From Nostoc linckia z4 (lineage in GTDB: Bacteria; Cyanobacteriota; Cyanobacteriia; Cyanobacteriales; Nostocaceae), in the NCBI RefSeq assembly GCF_002608075.1, contig NZ_LAHA01000076.1, forward strand, positions 1 to 32,782: a DNA stretch of 32,782 nt, read 5' to 3'. This document shows positions 24,038-32,550 of this stretch, one piece after another. The notes below the pieces were generated by a model, which ran no database searches, was not told the DNA's origin, and worked only from the letters and a program-made list of their open reading frames with translations. Position numbers and translations under genes: made by a program. Within the stretch, counting starts at the first letter, position 1. Each line of letters starts with the position of its first letter.

Positions 24038-25069
24038 TTAACCAAAGTAATATGATGTGTCGTGAGTGGCTGTCCATTCAGGTTTATAGGTGGTAAGAGA
24101 CCTCATATATTGGGCACGTTCAAAAGCACTGGGATTTGGGCAATGCTTTTGACTCATACTTCCTTGCATTTGCTTTATCGATTCGTATTCGTGTTTTTGC
24201 ATCCATTCGCGTATTTCCTGCTCAATAACTCGAATGTGGTTAATTCCATGTCGCAGTAATACCGAGCAAAGCATGGTAATCTTGGCACCAGCCATGAGCA
24301 TTTTTAACACATCTTGACCTCTATGAATGCCGCTTGTTGCCGCTAAATCAGTATGAATGCGGCCATAGAGAATCGCAATCCATCGTAGAGGTAAGCGCAT
24401 GGATTGTGGTGTACTTAGTAATACATTTGGTTCAACTTCTAGCAGATTAAGATTAATATCTGGTTGATAAAAACGGTTAAACAAAACTAAAGCATTAGCG
24501 CCAGCCTTATCTAAACGTTTTGCCATATTTGCCATATTGGTGAAGTATGGACTGAGTTTCACTGCTACGGGGATAGTTACTACTGCTTTGACTGCACGAA
24601 GAATATCAATATAAGTTTGTTCAATTTCATTACTTGTTAAGTCTACATCAGTAGGAACATAGTAAATATTTAATTCCAGTGCGTCTGCTCCTGCTTGTTG
24701 AATTTGTTTGGCATAGTTTGTCCATCCACCAACGGATGAGCCATTGAGACTAGCAATAATTGGAATCTTTACCTTTTGTTTGGTTTCATAAATATGCTCT
24801 AAATAAGTTTTTGACCCTACCCGAAAGTTCATTGAATCAGGAAAATAAGTTAAGGCTTCAGAAAAACTTTCAGTTCCTTGGGTGAGGTGATGATGAAGTT
24901 CATAACTTTCTAGGCGTAACTGTTCTTCAAATAGTGAATGCATGACTACTGCTGCTGCACCAGCATCTTCCATACGTTGGATGTTATCAATATCTTCAGA
25001 TAAAGGAGATGCAGAAGGAACCAAAGGCGATTGCAATTTCATCCCCATATAAGTTGTAGTTAAATCCAT
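24038..25069 (-). CDS. Dihydroorotate dehydrogenase-like flavoprotein lacking the catalytic Cys
   Basis: A 343-aa TIM-barrel protein of the class 1 dihydroorotate dehydrogenase (DHOD) family. FMN-site features are visible: SASPLSEDIDNIQRMEDAGA (19-38), ASLNGSSVGGW (106-116), the lysine of VAVKLSPY (K171) and the phosphate-binding ATSGIHRGQDVLKMLMAGA (244-262). At the motif that usually reads ELNLSCPN it has ELNIYYVP (132-139), so the catalytic-base cysteine is tyrosine 137. It is therefore probably not a true DHOD for pyrimidine synthesis. A strong AGGAGG precedes the ATG at 25069. It follows nifJ by 184 bases in the same direction, suggesting a role with pyruvate:ferredoxin oxidoreductase, perhaps in electron transfer. 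Confidence 0.85.
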   Translation of the reverse strand: MDLTTTYMGMKLQSPLVPSASPLSEDIDNIQRMEDAGAAAVVMHSLFEEQLRLESYELHHHLTQGTESFSEALTYFPDSMNFRVGSKTYLEHIYETKQKVKIPIIASLNGSSVGGWTNYAKQIQQAGADALELNIYYVPTDVDLTSNEIEQTYIDILRAVKAVVTIPVAVKLSPYFTNMANMAKRLDKAGANALVLFNRFYQPDINLNLLEVEPNVLLSTPQSMRLPLRWIAILYGRIHTDLAATSGIHRGQDVLKMLMAGAKITMLCSVLLRHGINHIRVIEQEIREWMQKHEYESIKQMQGSMSQKHCPNPSAFERAQYMRSLTTYKPEWTATHDTSYYFG

Positions 25070-25253
25070 GATGATTCCTCCTGTTTTTCAGTTTAGTTTT
25101 TTCTTGCCCTTGTTTCCTGACTCCACAAATAAACTTTATTAACCTCAAGGGTATTTTCATATCGTCAAATTCTCTATTTTTATTTATTGAACAAGGAAAT
25201 TTTTTAATATTCTGCTCAGATATAAATACAGATTTCAATCTCCCCAATTTTTT

Positions 25254-28200
25254 TTAATAAGTTTTTGTTGCCAAATATTGATAGATTTGCCAACGTTTTT
25301 TGACATCTATTTGAGCTTCTTGGAGTAACTGTTGTGCTACCTCTTGGTTACTTTGAGTTAACATTTTGAATCGACTTTCTAAATACATATATTGTTCTAG
25401 CGGTAACTTTGGTGCGTGGGAATCAATTTGCAGGGGATTTTCTCCTTGCTTAATCCGATGTGGATTAAATCGATACAGTAACCATTGACAGGAATCAACA
25501 GCAGCTTTTTGATTTTGCATTGCTGTACTCATATTGATTCCGTGGGCAATACAATGACTGTAGGCAATAATTAATGATGTTCCTGGATAAGCTTCGGCTT
25601 CTAAAAATGCTTTGAGGGTATGTTCGTCGCGAGCGCCCATTGCTACACTTGCAATATAAACATTGCCGTAAGTCATGGCCATTAAACCCAAGTCTTTTTT
25701 GAGTGCAGTTTTACCCCCAGTGGCAAATTTGGCTACAGCTGCTTTGGGTGTAGCTTTGGACATTTGTCCGCCGGTGTTGGAATAAACTTCAGTATCGAGA
25801 ATCAAAATATTGACGTTGCGTCCACTGGCTAAGACGTGATCTAGTCCTCCAAAGCCGATATCATAACCCCAGCCATCACCACCAATAATCCAGACACTCT
25901 TTTTCACTAAATAATCAGCAATCAATTTGAGATTTTGAATTTTTGATTTTACATTGGGTTCTGTTTTTAGAGTTAATATTTCATCTAACTTTTGTTTTAA
26001 CAGTGCTACTTTTTCTCGCTGTTCCCAAATATCAGCTTCATCTTTTTGTTCGGCATTGAGGATACTATTTACTAGGTTTTCACCCACATCTGTTGTTAGT
26101 TGTTTGAGTAATTCGGCGGCGAATTGTGCTTGTTTATCAATGGAAATCCGAAAACCAAGACCAAATTCCGCGTTATCTTCAAATAGGGAATTCGACCAAG
26201 CAGGGCCGCGTCCTTCGCTATTGTATGTCCAGGGGGTGGTGGGTAAATTCCCGCCATAAATGGAAGAACAACCAGTGGCGTTGGCAACAATCATGCGATC
26301 GCCAAACAATTGTGTTGCTAATTTAATATAAGGTGTCTCCCCACAACCAGCACAAGCCCCAGAAAATTCAAACAATGGTTCTTGCATTTGCTGTTGGTTA
26401 ATATGAGTCAGCTTTAAATGGCTTCTATCGGGATTGGGAATACTTAAAAAGAAATCCCAATTTTCCCGTTCTTGTTCGCGTAATGGTCTTTGTGGTGCCA
26501 TATTGATGGCTTTACGACGTAGTTCTGATTTATTCTTTGCCGGACACACATCTACGCAAATACCGCAACCAGTACAATCTTCTGCTGCCACTTGGATAGT
26601 GTATTTTAAACCTTGCCAGTCATGGTCTTTAGCATTAGCACTTTTAAATGTCGATGGTGCATTTTTTAATTGTTCTGGTTCGTAAACTTTACTACGGATA
26701 ACACTGTGGGGGCATACCATGACGCATTTACCACATTGAATGCAGACATCTGTGTCCCAAACAGGTATTTCTTGAGCAATGTTACGCTTTTCCCATTTTG
26801 CCGTACCGGTGGGATAAGTACCGTCTGCTGGTAAAGCACTAACTGGTAGTTCGTCGCCTTCACGGCAAATGATTTTATTGAGGATGGGGAAGGGGGAGGA
26901 GGTAGTGCGTTGGGGAGTGGACAGGGGAGAGTGGAGAATAGGGAGTGGATAAAGGTTTTCTAAGGTGGTATCTACGGCTTTGAGGTTCATTTGTACGATT
27001 TCATCGCCTTTTTTACCGTAAGTCTTGCGGATGGAGTTTTTGATTTTGGCGATCGCTTCTTCCCGTGGTAATACACCCGATAAGGCGAAGAAACACACTT
27101 GCATGACTGTGTTAATTCTCCCTGCCATGCCTGCTTCACGGGCGACTTTATAGGCATTAATTACATAAAATTTCAGATGTTTTTCAATAATTTGCTCTTG
27201 GATTGATGGCGGCAGTCGTTCCCAAATTTCATCATTTGCGTAGGGAGAATTTAGTAAAAATGTTCCGTCTTGAATGATATCTTTGAGGATAGGAAATTTT
27301 TCGATGAATTCCCATTGATGGCAGGCAACAAAGTTAGCATGATGAATTAAATAAGTAGACCGAATTAATTGGGAACCAAAACGCAAATGAGAAACTGTAA
27401 CTGACCCTGATTTTTTAGAGTCATATACAAAATATCCTTGGGCATAATTATCTGTTTCTTCACCAATAATTTTGATAGATTTTTTATTAGCGCTCACTGT
27501 ACCATCTGCACCCAAACCATAGAAAATAGCTTTGATGATGTTGTTTGGTTCAATGCTAAATTCCGGGTCATAATTCAAGCTGGTATGGGTGACATCATCG
27601 TTAATACCGATGGTAAAATGATTTTTGGGATGGGTGGTAGCCAGGTTATCAAAGACAGCTTTAATCATTCCTGGGGTGAATTCTTTAGAAGATAAACCAT
27701 AACGACCACCAACAATGCATTGGAGATTTGGGATTTGAGATTTGGAATTAACTTCGTGAATAGCAGCAACTACATCTAAATATAATGGTTCGCCAGATGC
27801 GCCTGGTTCTTTGGTGCGGTCTAGAACAGCAATGGTACGGGTAGTTATTGGCAAAGCGGCGACAAAACGCACTGCATCAAATGGGCGATATAGTCGTACT
27901 TTTAAAACCCCTACTTTTTCGCCAGTGGCGTTAAGATAATCTACTGTTTCATGTACAGTCTCACAACCAGAACCCATCAGGACAATGACTCTTTCAGCTG
28001 TTGGGTCACCGTGGTATTCAAATAGTTGGTATTGTCGCCCAGTCATTTGGGCAAACTCATCCATAACTTTTTCGGTGATGTCTGCACAAGCTAAATAGTA
28101 AGGATTGACAGTTTCCCTTGCTTGGAAGTAAACATCGGGGTTTTGTGTTGTACCGCGCAAAACTGGTTTATCGGGGGTGAGGGCGCGTAAACGATGGGCG

Positions 28201-28805
28201 AATACTAATTCATCGGGAATGAATTCTCGCAAGTCATCGGCTGTTAAAGTTTCTATTTTGTTAATTTCGTGGGAGGTACGGAAGCCATCAAAAAAGTGCA
28301 GGAACGGTATTCGTGACTCTAAAGTTGCCCGTGTTGCCATTAAAGCAAAATCCTGCGCTTCTTGTACTGACGCAGCACACAACATCGCAAAACCGGTGCT
28401 ACGCGCAGCCATAACATCACTGTGGTCGCCAAAAATTGAGAGGGCTTGTGTTGCTAGCGATCGCGCCGCAATATGAAAAACTGTAGGTGTAAGTTCTCCA
28501 GCAATTTTGTACATATTGGGGATCATTAACAATAATCCCTGGGATGCCGTAAATGTAGTTGTCAGCGAACCAGTTTGCAAAGCACCATGTACAGCGCCAG
28601 CCACACCAGCTTCACTCTGCATCTCCACCACCGAAGGAACAGTACCCCAAACATTACACTTTCCTTCACTAGCCCAAGCATCTGCCCATTCAGCCATCGG
28701 CGAAGAAGGAGTAATTGGATAAATGGCAATCACTTCATTGAGTTGATAGACGACTTGGGCAACAGCCTCATTCCCATCTATGGTTGCAAAGGTTCTCTTG
28801 TTCAT
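25254..28805 (-). CDS. nifJ: Pyruvate:ferredoxin (flavodoxin) oxidoreductase
   Basis: Oxidatively decarboxylates pyruvate to acetyl-CoA and CO2, reducing ferredoxin or flavodoxin. The frame is open from GTG 28838; I choose ATG 28805 (MNKRTFATIDGNEA, 1183 aa) with AGGTG upstream. Domains: pyruvate-binding domain I (YPITPSSPMAEWADAW, about 29-44), domain II (about 250-400), domain III, then two 4Fe-4S clusters (CIQCGKCVMVCP and CTGCGICVDVCP, about 688-699 and 744-755), the proximal-cluster and TPP part (CAGCGETPYIKL near 818, GDGWGYDIGFGGLDHVLASG near 976) and the C-terminal domain. Three segments (about residues 353-362, 622-643, 949-959) look like in-frame repeat-derived insertions. No other nif gene is nearby, so the role may be fermentation, low iron or nitrogen fixation. 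Confidence 0.95.
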   Translation of the reverse strand: MNKRTFATIDGNEAVAQVVYQLNEVIAIYPITPSSPMAEWADAWASEGKCNVWGTVPSVVEMQSEAGVAGAVHGALQTGSLTTTFTASQGLLLMIPNMYKIAGELTPTVFHIAARSLATQALSIFGDHSDVMAARSTGFAMLCAASVQEAQDFALMATRATLESRIPFLHFFDGFRTSHEINKIETLTADDLREFIPDELVFAHRLRALTPDKPVLRGTTQNPDVYFQARETVNPYYLACADITEKVMDEFAQMTGRQYQLFEYHGDPTAERVIVLMGSGCETVHETVDYLNATGEKVGVLKVRLYRPFDAVRFVAALPITTRTIAVLDRTKEPGASGEPLYLDVVAAIHEVNSKSQIPNLQCIVGGRYGLSSKEFTPGMIKAVFDNLATTHPKNHFTIGINDDVTHTSLNYDPEFSIEPNNIIKAIFYGLGADGTVSANKKSIKIIGEETDNYAQGYFVYDSKKSGSVTVSHLRFGSQLIRSTYLIHHANFVACHQWEFIEKFPILKDIIQDGTFLLNSPYANDEIWERLPPSIQEQIIEKHLKFYVINAYKVAREAGMAGRINTVMQVCFFALSGVLPREEAIAKIKNSIRKTYGKKGDEIVQMNLKAVDTTLENLYPLPILHSPLSTPQRTTSSPFPILNKIICREGDELPVSALPADGTYPTGTAKWEKRNIAQEIPVWDTDVCIQCGKCVMVCPHSVIRSKVYEPEQLKNAPSTFKSANAKDHDWQGLKYTIQVAAEDCTGCGICVDVCPAKNKSELRRKAINMAPQRPLREQERENWDFFLSIPNPDRSHLKLTHINQQQMQEPLFEFSGACAGCGETPYIKLATQLFGDRMIVANATGCSSIYGGNLPTTPWTYNSEGRGPAWSNSLFEDNAEFGLGFRISIDKQAQFAAELLKQLTTDVGENLVNSILNAEQKDEADIWEQREKVALLKQKLDEILTLKTEPNVKSKIQNLKLIADYLVKKSVWIIGGDGWGYDIGFGGLDHVLASGRNVNILILDTEVYSNTGGQMSKATPKAAVAKFATGGKTALKKDLGLMAMTYGNVYIASVAMGARDEHTLKAFLEAEAYPGTSLIIAYSHCIAHGINMSTAMQNQKAAVDSCQWLLYRFNPHRIKQGENPLQIDSHAPKLPLEQYMYLESRFKMLTQSNQEVAQQLLQEAQIDVKKRWQIYQYLATKTY
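26880..26945. repeat. GA-rich repeat inside the nifJ reading frame
   Basis: Purine-rich DNA (GGGGAGTGGA, GGGGAGAGTGGAGAATAGGG and similar) codes for a Pro/Ser/Thr/Leu-rich linker in NifJ just before the ferredoxin domain. It resembles the intergenic GGGAGTGGGA repeats near 1150-1215. Confidence 0.55.
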
Positions 28806-29109
28806 CTTCTGACACCTGTAAAACTCTCTCAGCCGCACCAGTGACTAAACCACAGAGATTTTCTCAAAATAATTCCCTATGTCCCAAAATAATTAGGCGT
28901 ATGTTGATAGAGTATTAGCATCGTTTTCCCTACAGCCTTTTCATTAACATGAATCTACTTTTCACACTAAGAAAAGAAGTTGAGAAACTTGTGAAGATTT
29001 CAAAGGTTGTACAAATAGGGACTTGGAAGTAAAAAATATTTCATTGTTGACTGCTGACGGTTCACACTCAACAATGGCATGATAAATTTATAGTCTTTGG
29101 CATTTGAGT
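28806..29109 (-). promoter_or_regulatory. Upstream region of nifJ
   Basis: There is no gene here. Two exact direct repeats CAAAATAATT (28865-28874 and 28885-28894) lie 20 bases apart, 60-89 bases upstream of the nifJ start, i.e. on the same DNA face; they may bind a regulator. TTGACTG-like repeats lie near 29046-29070. I looked for an NtcA-type GTA-N8-TAC site and did not find a convincing one. Confidence 0.35.
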
Positions 29110-29388
29110 ATGAACAAGCAAGATACTCCACTGAGCAAAGATGAGCTGATTAAAGAAGTCTGTCGGCGGATTAGAGTCGCTCGCAGCTATTGGGATGCTC
29201 ATAACAATGCCGCTTGTCGGGGCGAACGCGATCGCGCCTTAGCCCTTTACAATACCCTGAGCAAGGAACAAAAAGAACAAATTCCTCAAGTGTTGCGGGT
29301 GTGGTTGCGCTACCGTAGTGAAAAATACTTTGGCGCACACCGAACGCCACCAAAATCACCACGCAAATCAAAAAAGCCTAATTCTTAG
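29110..29388 (+). CDS. Small conserved hypothetical protein
   Basis: A 92-aa soluble, probably all-helical protein. It opens with LSKDELIKEVCRRIRVARSYWD, continues with AACRGERDRALALYNTLSKEQ and WLRYRSEKYFG, and ends in a lysine/proline/serine-rich basic tail that could bind nucleic acid. I choose ATG 29110; a TTG at 29104 in the same frame is possible. The Shine-Dalgarno is weak. A HIP1 site lies within the frame and codon use is native-looking. Its function is unknown to me. It converges on the DUF3592-type gene. Confidence 0.7.
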   Translation: MNKQDTPLSKDELIKEVCRRIRVARSYWDAHNNAACRGERDRALALYNTLSKEQKEQIPQVLRVWLRYRSEKYFGAHRTPPKSPRKSKKPNS

Positions 29389-29419
29389 TAATATCATGTA
29401 CCTTTAAACACTTTTGAAG

Positions 29420-29452
29420 AAGAATTCAGAAGTCAGAATTCAGGAGTCAGAA
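29420..29452. repeat. GAATTCA/GGAGTCA heptamer array
   Basis: About four 7-bp units (GAATTCAGAAGTCAGAATTC and on) lie between two convergent genes. This is the same family as the array at 16323-16483, read on the other strand. Confidence 0.8.
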
Positions 29453-29472
29453 TAAAATTACTAAATTTCCGG

Positions 29473-29952
29473 TTACTCGCCAGAAGACCAGCGTACAGGC
29501 AAAAATGCGCCCAGGCTACAAACAACAGCTAATCCACCCATACCAAACATTGCCCAAGGTACTAAGCCTTCAAGCGAGTTCACTACACGCGCAGTCTTTA
29601 TCGGTTGTTTAGGATCGTAACGTACCACGACTATCTTGCCGTTGCTGGAGCGGTAAGACTCATAACTACCTGTAAAGCGAGTGGGTTCACCGTTAGCTAG
29701 AAACTCGATAAGTGGTGCATAGGTTTCTTTTTCCTGATTGTTCTCACTGTTGCGCTCGCGACGACTGATGCTGTCCACCACAGTACCCCGTGTTTCTTTT
29801 AGCGTTGCAATTTCGTGCGCCACTATGTTACGCACCCAAAAACCGCCCCCAATGAACAGCAATCCAAGGAACAGCCCAATACCTGCGCTGAGTTTTTCGT
29901 CAAAAGTACTTTGGTGAGGTTTGAAATTCATCGATTTAACAATAACAGTCAT
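29473..29952 (-). CDS. DUF3592-type two-helix membrane protein
   Basis: A protein of about 159 aa with a membrane helix near residues 23-43 (IGLFLGLLFIGGGFWV) and another near 131-153 (VPWAMFGMGGLAVVCSLGAFLP). Between them lies a beta-rich soluble domain with TRGTVVDSISRRER, YAPLIEFLANGE and VVRYDPKQPIKTARV. That layout and the RYDPxxP motif are typical of DUF3592; function unknown. Three starts compete: GTG 29955, ATG 29952 and ATG 29931. The upstream two sit in a TGACTGTTGAGTGA repeat, so 29931 (MNFKPHQST) may be the real one. No Shine-Dalgarno is obvious. Confidence 0.75.
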   Translation of the reverse strand: MTVIVKSMNFKPHQSTFDEKLSAGIGLFLGLLFIGGGFWVRNIVAHEIATLKETRGTVVDSISRRERNSENNQEKETYAPLIEFLANGEPTRFTGSYESYRSSNGKIVVVRYDPKQPIKTARVVNSLEGLVPWAMFGMGGLAVVCSLGAFLPVRWSSGE

Positions 29953-30113
29953 CACTCAACAGTCATCATTTTTACTTATCTGGCACTACTAACCTGATAA
30001 CTCCGTCAACTATGTTGCCGCTAAATTGCTGTATCAGTTTTCCTGGTATAGCGATTTAACATTTGTATGGAATCAAATGTAACCAATTAACCGACGTTGA
30101 GTAAATAAAAGTA

Positions 30114-32360
30114 ATGAGAATTCACTTTTGGAGAAAAAACACAGAAATTAATGCGACTCTAAATAACTTATTATTTAAACCTGCAAACAAACGGATACTA
30201 TTAAGTCTCAGCAAGTGGTTGAATCGGGCTTGGTGGCTTTTAAGAAAACGTCTGCTGCCATTATTATTCTGTCTAATATCATTCTTTGCAGTATTGCAAC
30301 TCAACAGTTTTACTCCTGCTGTTGCCCAAATACCTCGTCAACAAATTCGAGGTGTGTGGCTAAGTGGTAACGATTTTAGTGTTTTCCGAAATCGCTCACA
30401 AGTGCAAGCTGCCATGAGCCAACTACGAAAGTTAAATTTTAATACTGTTTATCCCGTAGTCTGGAATGATGGTTATACACAATACCCCAGTGCCATTATG
30501 CAGAAAAAGGGTATTCCTTTTTTCTTTAAGGGAGCAGAGGGACAAGATGTCATTGCAGATATTATTAGCCAAGCGCGCAGCCAAGGGTTACTAGCAATAC
30601 CCTGGTTTGAATTTGGTTTCATGGTTCCTTTAACTTCGGAACTTGCATCACAGCATCCAGATTGGTTGACACAAAAGCAAGATGGAACCCAAACTTCAAT
30701 TAGTGCTGCGGGTGAAGTAGCTTGGTTGAATCCCTTTCACCCAGAAGTGCAAAACTTTATCCGCGAACTCGTGTTGGAAGTAATTACGAAATACAATCCT
30801 GATGGCGTTCAATTTGACGACCATACGAGTTTACCCGTAGATTTTGGTTACGATAAGTACACAATTGCTCTATATACTCAAGAAACTGGCAATCCTCCTC
30901 CATCGAATCCCCAAGCCCAAGCATGGATAAAATGGCGGGCAGATAAAATGAGTGCCTTTATGGTAGACCTCTACCAAAGTGTAAAAGCCGAAAAACCCAA
31001 TGCTATCTTCTCTGTGGCTCCCAATTACTATGATTTTGCTTACAAGCTACAACTGCAAGACTGGCTCAACTGGGTTAGGTTGGGTATTGTCGATGAATTG
31101 GTTATGCAGGTGTATCGTAATGATTTAGAAAGTTTTATCGGTCAAATTACCCGCCCAGAAATTTTAGAAACTCAACAAGTAATCCCGACTGGTATCGGGA
31201 TCATGGCGGGGTTACGAAATCGCCCAGTTTCCATAGCCCAAATCCAATCTCAGGTTGTAGCAGCCCAACAGCGCGGTTTAGGTATCGGCTTTTTCTACTA
31301 CGAAAGTCTTTGGGATATCGCGCCTGAACCAGCAGCCCAACGTCAATCGGCATTTGCGGCTCTTTTTCCGAATCCAGCATTCCGCGATATCTCTCAAAAC
31401 ACACCCCGCAAGCCGACTTTTAACACCGTATCTTTGCCTTTGTATCCAAAACCTTCCTTGGGTCAACGGGGACGCGGTTATTTTCTGGAAGTAGCGATCG
31501 CCAATGGTCAACCAAAACGTGTTTTATTAGATACAGGCTCAGCAGGACTAAGAGTCCCCAAAGAGTTTTTAGGTAACGCTCCCATCCGCAGAACAGGCCA
31601 AAACATCAAGGAAGTATTAAGTGATGGTACTATCCTTGAAGGCGAATTAGTTTACACTAATGTCCGGTTTGGTTTAATTCCCGCCGCAGAACCCATTCCC
31701 GTACAGGTTGTTACCAGTCGCCAATGTACTGCCCAAAAACCCAATTGTTCGGCAAAAAGTGGCGCGCCATTTTCCGGTGTTATTGGTGTCAACTATTCTG
31801 AAAAGTCACTTCCTTATAACCCATTGAGAAAATTACCAGGTAATCTCAGTAACGGATATATTGTCATGGGAAATGGTGGTACTAACAAAAATGGCAGTCT
31901 TATTCTCGGTTTAACTCCTGAAAATCAAGCAGGTTTTAAAATGGCCTCTTGGAGTCAACAGCCGCAAATTAATGGCGTAGCTGGTAATCAATGGGACTCT
32001 CGACTGGGCAAAGTTTGTTTAACTCTGGCTGGAAGTTCTGCAAAAAATTCTTGTAATGCCATAGCGATCGCTGATACTGGAACTATTAATGCTTTCGCTG
32101 AATTCAAGTCAGCTTCCACAGCAGGAAAACTCAAACCAGGAGTACTGGCTTCAGCAAATACCGTGAAACTAGCAATAAATGGCATTTTTGATTACAGCCT
32201 GACACCAGGAAACCGTGACGGATTTAATCGCTGGAATTTGAATATCTCACCAAAATCACCAGTGAGTATATTTGTCAATCCTGGAATTGCATTTTTTGAT
32301 AAATACGATGTCCTCTTTGACCAAGTGAATGGAAAACAAGGTTTTCGCACTCGGCGGTAA
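30114..32360 (+). CDS. Secreted GHL10-type glycoside hydrolase fused to pepsin-like domain
   Basis: A 748-aa exported protein. Residues 1-45 form a long basic N-region, about 46-64 a hydrophobic signal helix, with likely cleavage after AVAQ (residue 72). Residues about 76-420 match the GHL10/DUF187 family of TIM-barrel glycosidase-like proteins: IRGVWLSGNDFSVF, VYPVVWNDGYTQYPS, IPWFEFGF (E166), WLNPFHPEVQNFI and PDGVQFDDHTSLP with D235/D236 as likely catalytic residues. Residues about 455-748 look like a bilobal aspartic-peptidase fold: VLLDTGSAGLRVP (D473), IADTGTINAF (D654) and a C-terminal FFDKYDVLFDQVNGKQGFR resembling the last strand of pepsins. The second domain also recalls DUF3443. 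The Shine-Dalgarno is weak. Domain fusion is read directly; substrate is unknown. Confidence 0.88.
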   Translation: MRIHFWRKNTEINATLNNLLFKPANKRILLSLSKWLNRAWWLLRKRLLPLLFCLISFFAVLQLNSFTPAVAQIPRQQIRGVWLSGNDFSVFRNRSQVQAAMSQLRKLNFNTVYPVVWNDGYTQYPSAIMQKKGIPFFFKGAEGQDVIADIISQARSQGLLAIPWFEFGFMVPLTSELASQHPDWLTQKQDGTQTSISAAGEVAWLNPFHPEVQNFIRELVLEVITKYNPDGVQFDDHTSLPVDFGYDKYTIALYTQETGNPPPSNPQAQAWIKWRADKMSAFMVDLYQSVKAEKPNAIFSVAPNYYDFAYKLQLQDWLNWVRLGIVDELVMQVYRNDLESFIGQITRPEILETQQVIPTGIGIMAGLRNRPVSIAQIQSQVVAAQQRGLGIGFFYYESLWDIAPEPAAQRQSAFAALFPNPAFRDISQNTPRKPTFNTVSLPLYPKPSLGQRGRGYFLEVAIANGQPKRVLLDTGSAGLRVPKEFLGNAPIRRTGQNIKEVLSDGTILEGELVYTNVRFGLIPAAEPIPVQVVTSRQCTAQKPNCSAKSGAPFSGVIGVNYSEKSLPYNPLRKLPGNLSNGYIVMGNGGTNKNGSLILGLTPENQAGFKMASWSQQPQINGVAGNQWDSRLGKVCLTLAGSSAKNSCNAIAIADTGTINAFAEFKSASTAGKLKPGVLASANTVKLAINGIFDYSLTPGNRDGFNRWNLNISPKSPVSIFVNPGIAFFDKYDVLFDQVNGKQGFRTRR

Positions 32361-32407
32361 ACCGATGCAACCTTAATATCAAGTTCGGATAGTCATGTCA
32401 TGTCCGC

Positions 32408-32437
32408 TTGATTACTTATTAAACCTGAAAAACCCCA
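32408..32437. repeat. Dispersed ATTACTTATTAAACC repeat, copy 2
   Basis: ATTACTTATTAAACC followed by TGAAAAACCCCA matches 9891-9921 with two differences. It lies 47 bases after the hydrolase-fusion stop codon. Confidence 0.7.
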
Positions 32438-32550
32438 CCCCTTAATCTAGTCCCCGAACTTCGGGGAGGGGAATCATAACTAATACCAATTTGAAAAAAT
32501 AATGCAACACATAGACAAGACCCCTCCCCAACCCTCCCCTTGGCAAGGGG

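Noticed and set aside
28806..28838. GTG start for nifJ at 28838
   Set aside because: It would add 11 residues not seen at the conserved NifJ N-terminus; ATG 28805 has AGGTG upstream.
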